NCBI GenBank assembly: GCA_000469685.2
Contig: LS997567.1
Span: 29,166,334 to 29,230,333 of the forward strand
Direction of reading: 5' to 3'
Length of the DNA stretch: 64,000 nt
From: Haemonchus contortus
Taxonomy: Eukaryota; Nematoda; Chromadorea; Rhabditida; Trichostrongylidae
The position numbers were made by a program, and so were the translations under genes. The number at the start of each line of letters is the position of its first letter. Positions within the stretch are counted from its first letter, which is position 1. Shown here piece after piece: positions 1 through 13,080 of the stretch. The notes under the pieces were generated by a model. The model saw only the letters and a program-made list of their open reading frames with translations. It was not told where the DNA came from and did not search any database.

Positions 1-438
1 ATTTCAATATTTGGAGCGTGGGTCTATTGTGAATATTTACCACTATTAACCTACAATCTCATTATGTTCCAGATATTCCAGAGAGCATGAACTCAAAATC
101 AACTAGAAATACAGATGATGGTCCTTCTTGAATCTCTTTCCTTTTTATCATATCAAAAGTGTACGAGCGGTAATGCCGAACACAATAGATGAGATACATG
201 CACATAAGGTGCGAACAAGTGCAGACGTCAACAAATTTAGTTTTAGCAAAATCTGCTACCGCAACAAACACCTTACTCTACCTATGGATATTGCAGCTTT
301 GCAATCAAATAGTGTCGGGTAGGGTGAAATATGCTCCAGTTAAACATATCCAAATTTTGCGCGGTTTGGTCTACTAAGAAAAAAGTTATGAACAAAAAAG
401 TGTCAAAGCATTTCACCGAAGACTTTTGAGCGCTACTG
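1..438 (-). mobile_element. Tc1-type MITE, truncated by window edge (family M1)
   Basis: This matches the copies at 12134-12659 and 55658-56189, here in the same orientation as the latter. Only one end is inside the window. It closes with the terminal repeat TTTTGAGCGCTACTG followed by TA, the expected Tc1/mariner target. The short open frames on both strands here recur only as shadows in the other MITE copies. No transposase is encoded. Confidence 0.8.
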
Positions 439-492
439 TATATATAAATATATAAATATAAATATAAATAAATAAATAAATAAATATATATA
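439..492. repeat. AT-rich (TAAA/TATA) simple sequence
   Basis: A run of TATAAATA/AAATAAAT units lies between the MITE end and the TIR of the next transposon. It is simple sequence with no coding content. Confidence 0.8.
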
Positions 493-1695
493 CAAGAAGT
501 CCCAAAACTATGGGCGCCAGTTCATGGCGATGTATTTCAAGCTTCTCAGCTCAGAATGGCAATGGAATCTGTAAGTAGCGCTCAAAAGTCTTCGACCAAA
601 TTTCTTACCCTCATTTATAACTTTTTTCTTAGTGGAGCGGATAGCGCGAAACTTTGGTGTTTAGTTAAAGAATATTTCACACTATCCAACACTACTTGAC
701 TACAAAGCAGCACTATCCCCAGATAGAGCAAGGTGTTTCTTGCGGTAGCATATTTTGCTAGAAGCAAAGTTATTGACGTCTGCAGTTATTCGCATCTTAT
801 ATGCGTTTTTCTTCTCTTCTATGTTCGGCATTAGCGCTCGTACAATTTAGACATGACAAAAGTAAAGAAGCTGCAGAAGAGCAATGTTTCGTATTTCTAG
901 TTGATTTTCAGTTCAACCCCTTTGGGATACCTGACCAGACTGCAGGTTGATAGTGGTAAATATGCCGAACTTTCGCATGGTTATATCAAGTAGGAGAGGA
1001 GTTACGACTGAAAAGTACAACTGACGAAGCATTTGGCCGAGGACTTTTGAGCGCTACTGTATATACATTCACTTACATTACGTGTTACATAATGCTACAG
1101 TCACATTTCAAAATATCCCCCAAGAGCGTGGATAGATGAGGTCCAAAGTTTGCTCTCGATCTCTCATGTGGCACGCAGGTATCCTCTTCCATTTCTTTTC
1201 GGCCGTTCTTGAGTCCTGCTTTCTAGGACTCCAAAGCGGGACTGCAAACTCTACAGGTCTTCTTCTAAAAAGGGACTATACGGAGGAGTCAAGCTGGTTA
1301 AGGTCTGAGAGGCAGGATGGTAATTCCTCCTTGCTAATGAATTCGGGCAGCACCACTACCGAACGGGCACGACTCTGGGCTGGAGTATCGCCGTGCTGGG
1401 AGGACCACGAGCTGTTGTAGGAAGCGGGGTTGAATCAGTGCCTCATTACGTTCATCAGTAGGCCAGTGGAGCACAGGTTTTTGTCAATTTTCTTGTCGGC
1501 ACCGACGAAACCACGGGCGTCTTACCCTTGCCAACGACCCCCTCATTTTGCTGTTCGCAGCCAGAACGTGAACGTTGTATAAGTAGAAGGATGGTTTTTT
1601 CGTAAAAATTTCTGAGCTGGAGAAAAAGATGCAAGGATGTGTGTCCCAACTCGAGCGAGTCAAAAACCTTCTGCATTTTTTCACGCCACGCTGTC
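493..1695 (-). mobile_element. Tc/maT-type DNA transposon remnant, copy A (broken transposase)
   Basis: The left end (CAAGAAGTCCCAAAACTA, preceded by TA) is a diverged form of the terminus of the complete element at 31388-32670. The interior from about 1065 to 1690 aligns with 31480-32100 of that element. On the minus strand, frames at 1455-1727 show the GKGKTP-VVSS segment also present in the second copy's transposase. Stops and frameshifts are frequent and the right end is missing, replaced at about 1705 by an arm of another repeat. A MITE is inserted at 574-1059. The element is dead. Confidence 0.65.
574..1059. mobile_element. Tc1-type MITE (family M1) nested in transposon copy A
   Basis: It has inverted termini AGTAGCGCTCAAAAGTCTTC and GACTTTTGAGCGCTACTG flanked by TA on both sides. 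The surrounding transposon sequence is continuous when the 486 bp are removed, as judged from the uninterrupted copy near 31470. It has no coding capacity. Confidence 0.85.
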
Positions 1696-1708
1696 TGTTG
1701 ATTGAAAC

Positions 1709-2012
1709 TTGCCCACATTTTCAACATGTTTCAACATGTGGCTGCCTTTTTGGCTACCGTCCACGTTATTTTCAATGCGCAGTCCACTGGCGCCTTCTAC
1801 TTTGCGGACAGTCGACGCCGTAAATGAAACAAACGATGCTTACGACGTTAAAACGGCAGCTTGTGACAGAATCATTTCGACTTCTTTTTTGGCATTCAGG
1901 AGGCCATTTAGCGGAAATGGACCGTAGTTCTGTACTCAGTGCTCATGCCCCTACACCACGCACAAAACCATTTTCAAAAAGCGTCCCACGCCCTGAAAGA
2001 AATTCCTTGTAA
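1709..2012 (+). repeat. Third partial copy of the 24.4-26.7 kb foldback arm
   Basis: The sequence from 'ttcaacatgtttcaacatg' to 'cgccctgaaagaaattcctt' matches the right arm of the foldback element at about 26390-26678, with noticeably more differences than the two arms show to each other. It lacks the tRNA-like part of the arm. It abuts the start of the RTE coding region at 2013. Confidence 0.75.
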
Positions 2013-4560
2013 GATGGCGATCTGTAGTTCTTACGCACGAACGCTTGCATCGGAAGCGCGTATCGAAGATCTGATGATGCAAGCTAGGAAGATCAAGTAC
2101 GACGTCATCCAACTCACCGAACAAGGAGGGGTTGCTAGCTGCACGCATTTTTGAGACAGGAGAACTATTCTTTTGAGTAAGCGATAGCAGAGTAAGCGCT
2201 GTAAGTGTTATAGTCAATACGCACTTGGCCATGAACATCGATGCATACGAAAGCTTGATAACATGAATCGGAAGTTTATTATGGGCGAGAAGATGTGGCT
2301 CAACCTCGGACCTAACCATCTTCGTTGTCTACGCACCAACATCAAGCTACAAAGAAGGAGCTGGAAGCGTTCTACACGGATCTAGAAAGAAAGAGAGGGC
2401 CACCCTTTCTTCAGGGTAATCGTCGGTGATTTCGACGCCTAGATCGGCCCAAGAAGAACGGCTGAGGAAATGCATATTGGGACACACGGAACGGATTGGA
2501 ATGGACTGAAAGACTGTCCGAGTTCATCATGTCGACCAATACAATCCATAGTAATTCGCAATCGACACCATCGATGGAGAATAGAATCGGCTCGTCGAAT
2601 ATCTCCACAATAGTGCCAAGAAAGCGGAGAGTCTACAAGTAGCCAAGGGACGTCTCTTCTTGTGCTGATAGGCCAGCGTGGAATAATGCATGGTTGGTAA
2701 TAATCAATAAACGTCGATTTAGCGAAGCCATGCAGAGAAGCGCTGATATAAGGTCTGGCAGAGGGAAGAGCAGCAGTTATGGACGAGGCCGCCGAGGCCG
2801 GAAAGGGTATTCGGAAAGTGCGAGAGCTTCGCCATGCTCAAGATCAAGATGACTTCCGTTCATCATCCTGATGGAATAGTTATTGCATCTTGAATGGCAA
2901 TGGAGAAAGCGAGTTCCACTCGTATCTCTTCAACATCCGCGATTACCTGCCTACTCACCATCTTAGGCAAGACGAGTAAGTCGTTTTTTTTATTTTTTCT
3001 CCCAAAATTCGACTGTACAAGTTCGATGAAGAATTGTACGGCGGCCGGTCCCGATAGGATTCATCCAGAACATCTAAAACCAGTCATCTTCAGAACTTTC
3101 GCAAAGCTCTGCACGCCGTACGTGTTGGAATGCAAAGTGCACACGACTGGCGTCCCATCTGCCTGATCTCTGTGATCCAAAAGCTTCACACGCGTCATCC
3201 ATAACAGGATGAACAGAATACTAAATGAAGGACAGCTACCCGAACAACTAAGGTTGAATTGTTCACACATTCGATCACAAGCACACTGTTACAAGACTTG
3301 TGGAAGTGCTGCTAGTATACAGGATGCCATCATGTCCTTCTTCCATCGATTCGGATAAAGCCTGTGATACTGAAGCGTTAAAGGCGCAGTTCACGATGAA
3401 ATTAGTTTCTAAGATTTCCTCACAGGATAGATTCGAAGCCCCCTCTCATACTATATCTGGCGCTATCAGGTCGGAAAACGGCCGTGTTAGGGCGTTGTAA
3501 AGGCTCAAAGATTGTAACGTGTGTATCCTTAAGCGAGTTTCAGTGGCATTGTAGGGGCTGCACCGATCACAAGAGAACCCGTGTAGGAAGATCAAACAGC
3601 TTGTCATGACCCATAGCGACGGGAAATGGCAGAGCTGTACATTTCTGGCTCGATGTAGTCAGTTCTTTGTGCAATTGCAACAACTGAATTCTCGTTCGGA
3701 TACCCCTTCTATTTCATTACCGTCATAGTAACCTCGTCCAATCTCATTCCCCTACTTTTAAGAAGCCATATTTTTCAACAAAACGACGATTTTCTCGACG
3801 GTTAGAGTTTCGCCATTCTGTAAGGACTTGTAGAGAGCGCCATTCTGTAAAGATGTGTAGAGAGCGGCTCGGCAGGGCGATACCATTTCGCCTAAACTTC
3901 GAGGGCTCAGGTTGGTTAGGCAACTTAATGAAGGCGATGTTCATGAGGAACGGGATGGTGTCTGATGCTCCTTTCACGCTGAACCGAACGAATATCTCTG
4001 AATGCCCTAGCTCGTGTATCTTGGTCGAGATATCAATATGATGAAAGGCCTAGCCCCAGAGCTGAGCAGAAGGAAGCAGGCAGCGTGGGGACATTTCGGC
4101 TCCGTGCTCAAACTTTCAACATGCTGTCCTTCCTGCTTTGACCTGCGCCTTGGTGACTTGAGCTTTACGAAGGCACAACGAACAAGCTTTTGGAAGGACG
4201 AAGTTGAACTTTGTTTATACACGCAAGTGCGGAAGGAAATCCAGTGTTTCGAGCTCCATCAGCGAACGAAATTCAGGGATATCGGTTTACGCCAAAAAAT
4301 CAAAGATCTGGTGGACCAGACACCTTGTGCGATAAGTGGTGACCATTGGACCAGGGCGGTTACTGGCGGTTACCTCGACACGTTAACCGAGCACCAGGAC
4401 GGCCGCCAGCGCGATGGTCAGACTTCTTCACGGAAGTCCTGAACGGAAGCAATGCTAGGCTCGTGTCCCTCCAGCGAGGGCGACATGTTGGCTCTGTCTT
4501 GCTCCAACAGGGACGAATGAGGACTTTATGGGTGACCGCTTAAGGAACTTGATGATCAAT
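2013..4560 (+). pseudogene. RTE-A non-LTR retrotransposon ORF, broken (copy 1)
   Basis: RTE elements encode one polyprotein with an apurinic-type endonuclease followed by reverse transcriptase. Pieces are in order on the plus strand. The endonuclease N-terminus (ARTLASEARIEDLMMQARK) is near 2040-2100. An endonuclease core with VVYAPTSSY and VIVGDFDA is at about 2320-2450. A linker and RT fingers with PIGFIQNI-like and HTVTRLVEVLLVYRMPSC segments follow at about 3050-3330. The C-terminal region from about 3860 has MFMRNGMVSDAPFTLN, then [13 protein letters not shown] near 4350. There are many stops and frameshifts. About 430 bp near 3430-3860, including the palm with the YADD-type motif, is replaced by other repeat sequence. 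It is non-functional. Confidence 0.85.
3540..3795 (+). repeat. Dispersed repeat that serves as an empty site
   Basis: The run from 'ctgcaccgatcacaagagaa' through 'caatctcattcccctactttt' aligns with the two flanks of the long-TIR element at 47104-48629 (47025-47103 joined to 48633-48770). It shows what that locus family looks like without the insertion. A 28-base tandem duplication (ttctgtaa-g-acttgtagagagcgcca type) follows at 3806-3862. Confidence 0.7.
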
Positions 4561-4808
4561 GGGATGGCAGGTGATACAGGTGATATATCAGCAGCTAAAG
4601 TTTTACTTCATTGCCTTTACATATGTTAAACTACGATCCGCAAACTGTTGTTTGCATCTTGATGCAATAAACTGCAATTGTTTCATAAGCTCTGAGAGCA
4701 AGAGACAGAATTTCGATAGTGACTCCACCAAATGCTCTTAGTGACGTGATCAATTTCCAGAATTCATCAAGAAAATCAATGCTCAGAGCTTGATCCTATT
4801 GTTTTCAG

Positions 4809-4971
4809 CTTTGAGGCCGACAAACGACGTTTACTAGCTGAAAAAGAAGCGCTGAGTAAAAGGCGACGATACCTCACGTCAAGTGAAACATTACAGAAGT
4901 TGACGAAACCTCCATATTTTTCTCGGGAGAGTCTGACGACTTCTGAATTTACAACTAAAGTCGAGAGGAAG
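4809..4971 (+). CDS. Host gene exon 1 (internal; 5' exons not seen)
   Basis: The acceptor TTGTTTTCAG precedes the exon and the donor AAG|GTGAGT follows it. The one open reading, entered in mid-codon, gives 54 residues beginning FEADKRRLLAEKEAL and ending FTTKVERK. They are charged and helical at the start (likely coiled coil) and Ser/Thr-rich after. Length is 163 bases, with one leading base and a complete last codon. No upstream exon is visible because the preceding 4.8 kb is transposon sequence. Confidence 0.8.
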
Positions 4972-5724
4972 GTGAGTACATCCAGTACTTTCTGAGCACA
5001 CATCGATATTCTTCTCGTAGCAGCGAGGAGCTAGTTCGTGCGAAATGATTAGATAGTTCGCAGTCATTTATTTTAGTGAGATTTCCGATCATACTCTAGA
5101 CCAAATTGATCGGTGATCCCGGAAATTCGGAATTAAGGATCATCATTTGATCGCCTGTCGTGCTTCCCCAGAATGCACTAGATCTTTGAACCTTAGTCTT
5201 TCTTTAATTTGTCCTGTTTCGTGTCATGCGCATTGTGAAAACTGCCTGTAATGCTTCGTACCTCCACTAGCGCAGCGTTGCGCTCAGGTTGTTGTCAACT
5301 GGCTTCCCCTCAATATACCCTCCAGCGTTTTCTATTATTGTGAAAGTCCTTGTCCACGCGTTTTGCGCTTCGTTTTACCCGAACTCGCTCATAGTGATTC
5401 ATGAACCATCTTCGCGCACGATATGGAACACTTCTTTAACCTCAGCTTCATAAGCGTTTAGTTCTTTTCGTCATAGTCATATTAAAAAAAACTATGCTTT
5501 AAAACATTTCATTTGCCATTTCTGGCAAAACAATCGGGTGAAATTTGCAACGGTTCGAAATGATGTCATTGTTACGAATTAACAGTTTCGAAAGAACTAG
5601 TTGTCTTTTGTACAATGGCAGTTATTCCCCTCCGAACCTGCGTACCTAATTCCTCCTCACCGAGTATTGGACTAGTCTATCAATGGGACTAGTTGAGCGT
5701 ACGCATATTGAGTGTGTCGTTTAG
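4972..5724 (+). other. Intron between exons 1 and 2
   Basis: About 750 bases, AT-rich, bounded by GTGAGT and CGTTTAG. I see no repeat family or open frame of note in it. Confidence 0.6.
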
Positions 5725-5876
5725 ATGGTCGAACGTGTAGACCGAAAAGTATGGGTTGATGAGATGAACGCTCTTTCACAACAAGTGGTCCCCCAGTCAA
5801 ACGATTCAACAAGCGAAGAGAATGTGCGAGATAGAGTGTACAATCCCAACGACTTAAACAAAAATGGTTCTGCTCG
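5725..5876 (+). CDS. Host gene exon 2
   Basis: The acceptor GTCGTTTAG and donor CTCG|GTATGT bound 152 bases. The reading continues in the phase left by exon 1 and gives 50 residues, MVERVDRKVWVDEMNALSQQ onward to NPNDLNKNGSA, plus two bases of an Arg codon. The segment is acidic and polar with a short amphipathic start. The ATG at the exon start is probably internal because the phase with exon 1 is exact. Confidence 0.8.
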
Positions 5877-6176
5877 GTATGTTTGAGATTATTTACTATA
5901 CATTGTGTTCTTAACGTGTTGAGAGAACCCATTCCGTATCGTGTATTGCGGTGAGTGTTCGCTTCTCGTCGCCGTGCAATCTCGCTATCATTCTCTCCTA
6001 ATTCATCATTATTGGATTGTGGGTTGCCTCTTTCCGACTTTTCCACTTGCTTTCACGCTTCAGTGCCTCGTTTCTCCGCTTTTCACTTCAGTCACCATCG
6101 TCTTCCTTCTCGAGTTTTTTTTCGGGTAGTCAAGAATAGTATTGACTGAGGCCTAAAGTTAAAAAAATGTCTTCAG

Positions 6177-6247
6177 TACAAGCCGATATCGTGCAAAAAT
6201 GGAGAAGGCTCGACGAGAATTCATCGCAAGCGGATCGGATCCGAATG
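6177..6247 (+). CDS. Host gene exon 3
   Basis: A small exon of 71 bases between ATGTCTTCAG and G|GTATGA. Its first base completes the Arg codon split by the previous intron. It then reads TSRYRAKMEKARREFIASG and SDPN and leaves one G. It is strongly basic. The fit of both phases supports it despite its small size. Confidence 0.78.
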
Positions 6248-6922
6248 GTATGAAAGTTCAGTGGAACTTTTGATTAAGACTCAATTTCAAAACCGATGCT
6301 CTTACTACCCACACTGTGCTCTTACTACCCACACTGTGCTTTTGCTCGTTGCAAATGCATGCCGCTGTGCCTATTGCGCGAGCTGGCATTCAAAGATTCT
6401 ATATCGTCTTCTCCATCCTAGCGTTCAGCTCGCGCTTACAAGAGCCTGTCCCTGCTTTGTTTGATGGTAGCCTTTAGCTTGATCGTTGTCAAGTCCTCTT
6501 GCTGTGCAATGGCACAGCCTTTTTTATTGTTTCTGTCTATCGGCAGGCTTTCACTACTCACGGAATTTCGTGAGTAGTGAAAGCTTGTCTAAACAATACC
6601 ACGGTTGGTACTTTATTCGTTATAACTTTGATCGACTCATAGACTCTGCCCTTCATCCAACTGCTTCATCCACAAGCCTTTCTGAACGATCTTCACTAAT
6701 ATCCTCTACTACCCAGAAAGCTGAAACCCCACGATTGTTTTATACTTTCCCCATGGCACTCGATATAAGGGTTGTTTTATATAACTTTTTGGTTCATCAA
6801 TTAGTTTCCGTTCCATCGTTCGTTTTTTTTTCACAGTTACTTGATGGCCGAAACCGTTGACGCATTTCAATTTAGCATGAGTGAGTTCTTGTCTTCTTTC
6901 GGTCCGGTTTATGTTTTAGGCA
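6248..6922 (+). other. Intron sequence with small duplications and a hairpin
   Basis: It holds a 21-base tandem duplication (ctcttactacccacactgtg) near 6299-6341 and a 15-base-pair perfect hairpin at 6549-6584. Nothing else is recognised before the Helitron start at 6923. Confidence 0.6.
6549..6584. repeat. Perfect 15-bp-arm hairpin
   Basis: CTTTCACTACTCACG and its exact reverse complement CGTGAGTAGTGAAAG are separated by six bases (GAATTT). It lies inside the large third intron. It may be a remnant of a small MITE or a structured RNA element; nothing decides between these. Confidence 0.7.
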
Positions 6923-6945
6923 TCCTACTTACTATAAAGCGCTTA

Positions 6946-7001
<56 letters not shown>

Positions 7002-7018
7002 GCCTGTCTATCTGTCTA

Positions 7019-7051
<33 letters not shown>

Positions 7052-7112
7052 ATGTATGTATGTATGTCTGTCTGTCTGTCTGTCTCTCTGTCTGTCTGTA
7101 TGTCTGTCACGA
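6946..7112 (+). repeat. (TCTG)n microsatellite with a TATG patch
   Basis: About 40 units of TCTG with some TCTA and a short run of TATG near 7050-7067. It sits immediately inside the 5' terminus of the Helitron. Long Cys/Leu/Ser-Val open frames here are translation artefacts of the repeat. Confidence 0.95.
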
Positions 7113-7204
7113 AATTCCTTAGCTCCTTTAGATTTGCCTGGAGAGACCGGGTCAAGCGTGGGATGGGTGAGCCATATCCCGAGAAGTATGAAGCACACAT
7201 CAGC

Positions 7205-7256
7205 TTGGCGGAGCCCCGCCCACAGTGGGCGTGGCCCCGCCCACAGTGGGCGTGGC
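7205..7256. repeat. Duplicated CGCCCACAGTGGGCG palindromes
   Basis: Two adjacent copies of a perfect 15-base GC-rich palindrome, separated by 'tggcc', lie inside the Helitron. The same palindromic box, in decayed form, is the GC-rich core of each satellite monomer elsewhere in the window. Confidence 0.85.
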
Positions 7257-7943
7257 GTGCGTCGGAATGAGCTATACTAAGGAGCATGAATTCAAATTCA
7301 GTCACAAGACGGCTTCAAAACTGGGGTTTAAAGATGGCTAGAGGTGTGCGTTGATAAGTTAGATCGAACTGGGGAGACCCACCCCCGATGGGCGGGGCGT
7401 TATCCAGAAATGCAATGCTTTATGAAAACATAACTCGGTTTGGAGAAAGCCAACAAAGCAGGAAAAAGCTGATATGTGAGGAGCATTGTCGAAGATGTCT
7501 CCAGCATAAATGACGTCAGCGGAGACTCGCCCACAATGGGCGGAGCGTGCCTCAAAGCTCACATCCTTTCTTACAGTTATATACGAAAATCCATAACTCC
7601 AGTTCCCATGGACCTAGAAAGTTCAAACTTGGTAGGAGTACAGGCGCCATGGTTGGAAACTTATGGTGGGTGGCAGAACCAGACTCCGCCCACAAAGGCG
7701 GGGTTTGGGCGAAAATTCACAACTCCTGTCCTCATGGACCTAGAAAGTTCAAACTTGGTAGGAGTACAGGCGACAGGATGGGAACACTTATGGTGGGTGG
7801 CAGGACCAGACTCCGCCCATGGGGCGGGGTTTGAGCGGGAACTCACAAATCCGATAAAGGTCCATAACGAAAATCAGCTCATGCGGCTCCGTCTCTCATG
7901 GCTAGAGTCCCTAGCGCGCGAGAGAGCGTGCGTAGCCGCCTGG

Positions 7944-8957
7944 TGGAAACTGGTTTCAGTAACCACTTCACAGGTTGCTTCGCTTTGGTATTAAAGTTAG
8001 CACAAGAGAGGGATAGCATATATTATTCTGATTTACCCTGAAAATGATGTCCAGCTTTTTGGCCTAGCGTGTGGAGTCATAATCAACGCACAAATTCGTT
8101 CCATCGTTTTCGTGATCGGACTGAATGGTTTAATTAGCGTACACGGTTCTCCACCCTTCCTCCTTGTCTATTCTCACAACAATAATTGCATACTGATTCA
8201 GTCTAAAGTAAAAGGCAACCATGTAGAAGTGACACTATCACTATGGCTTTGCCTTTCCTTTTGATGTCCTTTCTTTCTAACAGAATTACGTACCTTTTCC
8301 GACTTTCATAGCCTTTGCTCTACTTTTCAACGCCTCTTCAATGTGTCTGTTCTTTGTCCGAGGTCTTACATACCTTCGGTCGTGGTCTAGGTCTCACGTC
8401 CACCTCAAACAACTGGCTTTCAGAGCCTTTTCTGTGGAGTTATTTTACTCATTTAGTTGTGTGAGTTTCTCATCCCTGTCAACCGCCAAGTCAATGTTGG
8501 TAGTACTGGAAGCAACAGACGTATAGCAGACAATTGAAAAGATAAAGGAATCGCAAAGAAACAGCGTAGTTGATAGACACATGATAGAGCATTGAATTGT
8601 AGGAATCAACCGGCTGCGGAAATCTAGCTTGAGATGTCTGAGTTAGCGTGATTGAAGATAAAAAGGACTGATTACACTGAGTGGCAACATTACTGTACAA
8701 AATGGGACACTTTGAACCAGTAACTTCAAAACGGATTACTCGATTGGCAGGGGAGCTTTTCAATAGAAAGAAGTTCCTTCTCAATTTCTAGAATTTTCCA
8801 AACAAAGCAAATAATAGCAACAAATTTACTGAGAGGGTAATAGAAACTAGTTGAACTTGTTACAAATCGGTGATACCTTTGGTACAGTAATCAAATGACT
8901 GATTGACAACGGCACTGACGATCATTTCCACACTGCCAGAAGTCGCCGATCGCTTTA
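7944..8957. other. Intron sequence without recognised features
   Basis: About 1 kb between the Helitron end and the next element. It has scattered short open frames on both strands, none with splice sites or repeat matches that I can support. Confidence 0.5.
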
Positions 8958-8965
8958 TATAACCA

Positions 8966-10245
8966 GGGAAGGACCCCAAGTCGAAGTGGCCATTTGAATA
9001 AGACATATACTGCTAGATCTGTTTTTAGATGCTGATTTCAAATTTGCTTTCCAAATTCGCCACGCTAATCTTTGTGCGGAGGTATGAGCGTGGTTCCAGG
9101 TGAGACTTAAGATAATAAAACATAAATTACGTGGATGTGCCTTGCTCTCCAGCGAGGAATAAGAACTAAAAAATACTTCCATGATGGTCCTATCACTTTC
9201 TATGAAATTTGATGCTTTTGCTGATCCTACCTACCTCTTACCGGGAAAGGGATTCTTCTGTGCGCGGAATGTGGAGGTGCGAGCGAGTAAAACTCATATG
9301 ATGAGCAATGATGATGCTTGAGTGGGTGTTGATGCTGGAGTGGGTGCGATCGCGCGTAGCAGCTCTGGATTCACCAACACCGACAGTGTTGATAGTGGAC
9401 TCGTGAACATCGTTCAAAGACTATAAAGCTGTTCAGTCCGTCTTACTTCTCCAAAAGCAGAAGGAGGTAGTGACCATCCCTGCTCGTACCACGAGGTTGA
9501 TACAGCCGCTAGATGTTCATTCCTTCTTGCCTTTTAAAAATATGATCAAACACATTACCTCTTATGTAATAGCTCATGATCTCAACTTCTGCATTTACAC
9601 TCGAGGCTCCATCCTTTGATTATTATCGCTTGTCTACTGTCGGTTCTGTGCTGTTAGATTTAGAAAATTTCTCTATTATTCATGGTATGCCGCCGGCTAC
9701 TTAGTCATTCACCCGGGTGATTTTGAGAAGCCCCATTAATTCTCTTTTCCTTTTGATTTGTTGAGTGGTTGTGAAGCACCTTCATCCTTGCTCCCATTGT
9801 GAGAAGCTTCCTTGTTTCAAGAATTTCGTGCTACAGTATCACATTTGTTTCTAAGTCGCAAAAGTTATATTATTGTGGATAAAGAGCGCATGGGCATGCG
9901 AATGAAATCGAAGCAGTATTGCTTCAGGTGGATTATCATCAGGATAACCATCAAAAGTTCGTAGACAAGGTAAAATCATCATGACAGTATTTTCCAGCCT
10001 TAAGGAAAAAGTTCTGTTTAAGCAAAAATTCGATGCCCCACAAAAACCGAACTCAAATCTCTTGTACATGAAGCGTTATCCTTACCACTGCTATAAGCCA
10101 CCGTTGAAGAGCAAGGTATATCCATGTACTTTAACTTCTCTTATGTTGAGTCCCACTTGTAACTACCCTCATATCTCCGTTCAGAGAATCGAAATTTGAG
10201 AAGCGGATTTGAAATCAGTATCGGAAAACACGTCAAGCAGTGAAG
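8966..10245 (+). mobile_element. Long-TIR element, copy 1 (family LT)
   Basis: It starts after TAA with CCAGGGAAGGACCCCAAGTC and aligns along its length with the complete copy at 47104-48629, including both inverted arms. The left arm has lost most of its tRNA-like segment (near 9145). The right arm keeps it at 10040-10105 on the minus strand. The outermost right end is missing, replaced by the Helitron head at 10249. It also provides the empty site for the 87 bp hairpin inserted at 47.94 kb (the site is near 9700). Confidence 0.75.
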
Positions 10246-10248
10246 GCT

Positions 10249-10285
10249 AATCAATATATAAAGCGCTCGCGTCTGTCTGTGTCTG
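10249..10285 (+). mobile_element. Helitron 5' terminus (Hel-A-like)
   Basis: TCAATATATAAAGCGCTCGC followed by TCTGTCTGTG matches the head of the complete Helitron at 6923 and is preceded by A. No 3' end is found downstream. The element has either lost its body or had it displaced by the repeat array that follows. Confidence 0.6.
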
Positions 10286-12098
<1,813 letters not shown>

Positions 12099-12133
12099 CT
12101 TCCACTCTCTTGGGGTCGGAGATTGAAGATGTA

Positions 12134-12659
12134 CAGTAGCGCTCAAAAGTCTTCGGTGAAATGCTTTGACGCTTTTTCGTTCATAACTTTTTTCTTAGTG
12201 GACCGAATGACACGAAATTTGGATATGTCTAACTAGAGTATATTCCACCCTACCCAACCCTATTTCACTGCAAAGCCGCAATACCCACAGGTAGGGTAAA
12301 GTGTTTGTTGCGGTAGCACATTTTGCTAAAACTAAAGTTGTTGGCGTCTGCACTTATTCGCACCTTATGTGCGTTTTTCTCATCTATTACGATCGGCGTT
12401 ACCGCTCGTACACTTTTGACATGATAAAAACGAAAGAGAATTTAGAAAAGCTATCATCTGTATTTTCAGTCGATTTTATTTTCATGCCCTTTGGAATATC
12501 TGGAACATGATCAGATTGCAGGTTAATAGTGGTAAATATTCACAATACATCCACGCTCCGAATATAGAAATTTCGCTTGATTAGATCCAGTAGGAAAAGA
12601 GTTACGACTGAAAAGTACGGCTGAAGAACCATTTCACCGAAGACTTTTGAGCGCTACTG
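12134..12659. mobile_element. Tc1-type MITE, complete (family M1)
   Basis: 526 bp with inverted ends CAGTAGCGCTCAAAAGTC and GACTTTTGAGCGCTACTG, each flanked by TA. It is the best-preserved copy of five in the window. It shares its outermost bases, including CTTCGGTGAAA, with the Tc1 element at 49447-50830, the likely source of transposase. No coding frame is credible. Confidence 0.9.
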
Positions 12660-13080
12660 TACATATCGCTCAGAAATTTCAACTTGGATATAAAGGATTG
12701 GAAGGGTTATTGGCTTAATCAGTTCAGCATTGTAGATGCGCCTCGCATTCGACTTCCATTCAGAGTAGCGTTTTGGATGCGTGTATAGTTTTCACAATGA
12801 TTCGCGGTGACTATTCAATGGCCATGCCTTACCCTGTGAGTCTGGTCCCAATTAACCGACTCCAAAGTGATAGGAGGCTCGGTTGGCCTAGGCGATAATC
12901 GATGCGGGTTTCACCTACGGAACATCCATTTGTGATAGTGCACCTTCTGCTACCATACCACCTTCGTCCCACAGTGGAAATATTGCATTAAACATGCAAG
13001 AAATTGCATGTCGTAGCAAGGCGTAGAATGTGATGGAATCGACTCGACGGGGATTTCTGAGCCACAAGGAAAAAATCGTA
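12660..13080. other. Unassigned intron sequence
   Basis: About 420 bases with no recognised repeat except that the last part may belong to the interior of the long-TIR family. No gene evidence. Confidence 0.4.

Larger units (their letters stand above)
6923..7943 (+). mobile_element. Non-autonomous Helitron, complete (family Hel-A)
   Basis: It shows all structural signs of a Helitron. It is inserted between A (6922) and T (7944). The 5' end starts with TC (TCCTACTTACTATAAAGCGC). The 3' end is CTGG, preceded about 12 bases upstream by a short GC-rich stem-loop (gcgcgcgagagagcgtgcg). There are no terminal inverted repeats. The head carries a (TCTG)n tract. The body carries GC-rich satellite units with GGGCGGGG boxes and a period of 126 bases between the two best units (7607 and 7733). 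No Rep/helicase is encoded, so it depends on an autonomous relative. Confidence 0.8.

Noticed and set aside
1136..1420. 94-codon plus-strand frame
   Set aside because: Antisense shadow of the broken Tc/maT transposase, which is recognisable on the minus strand.
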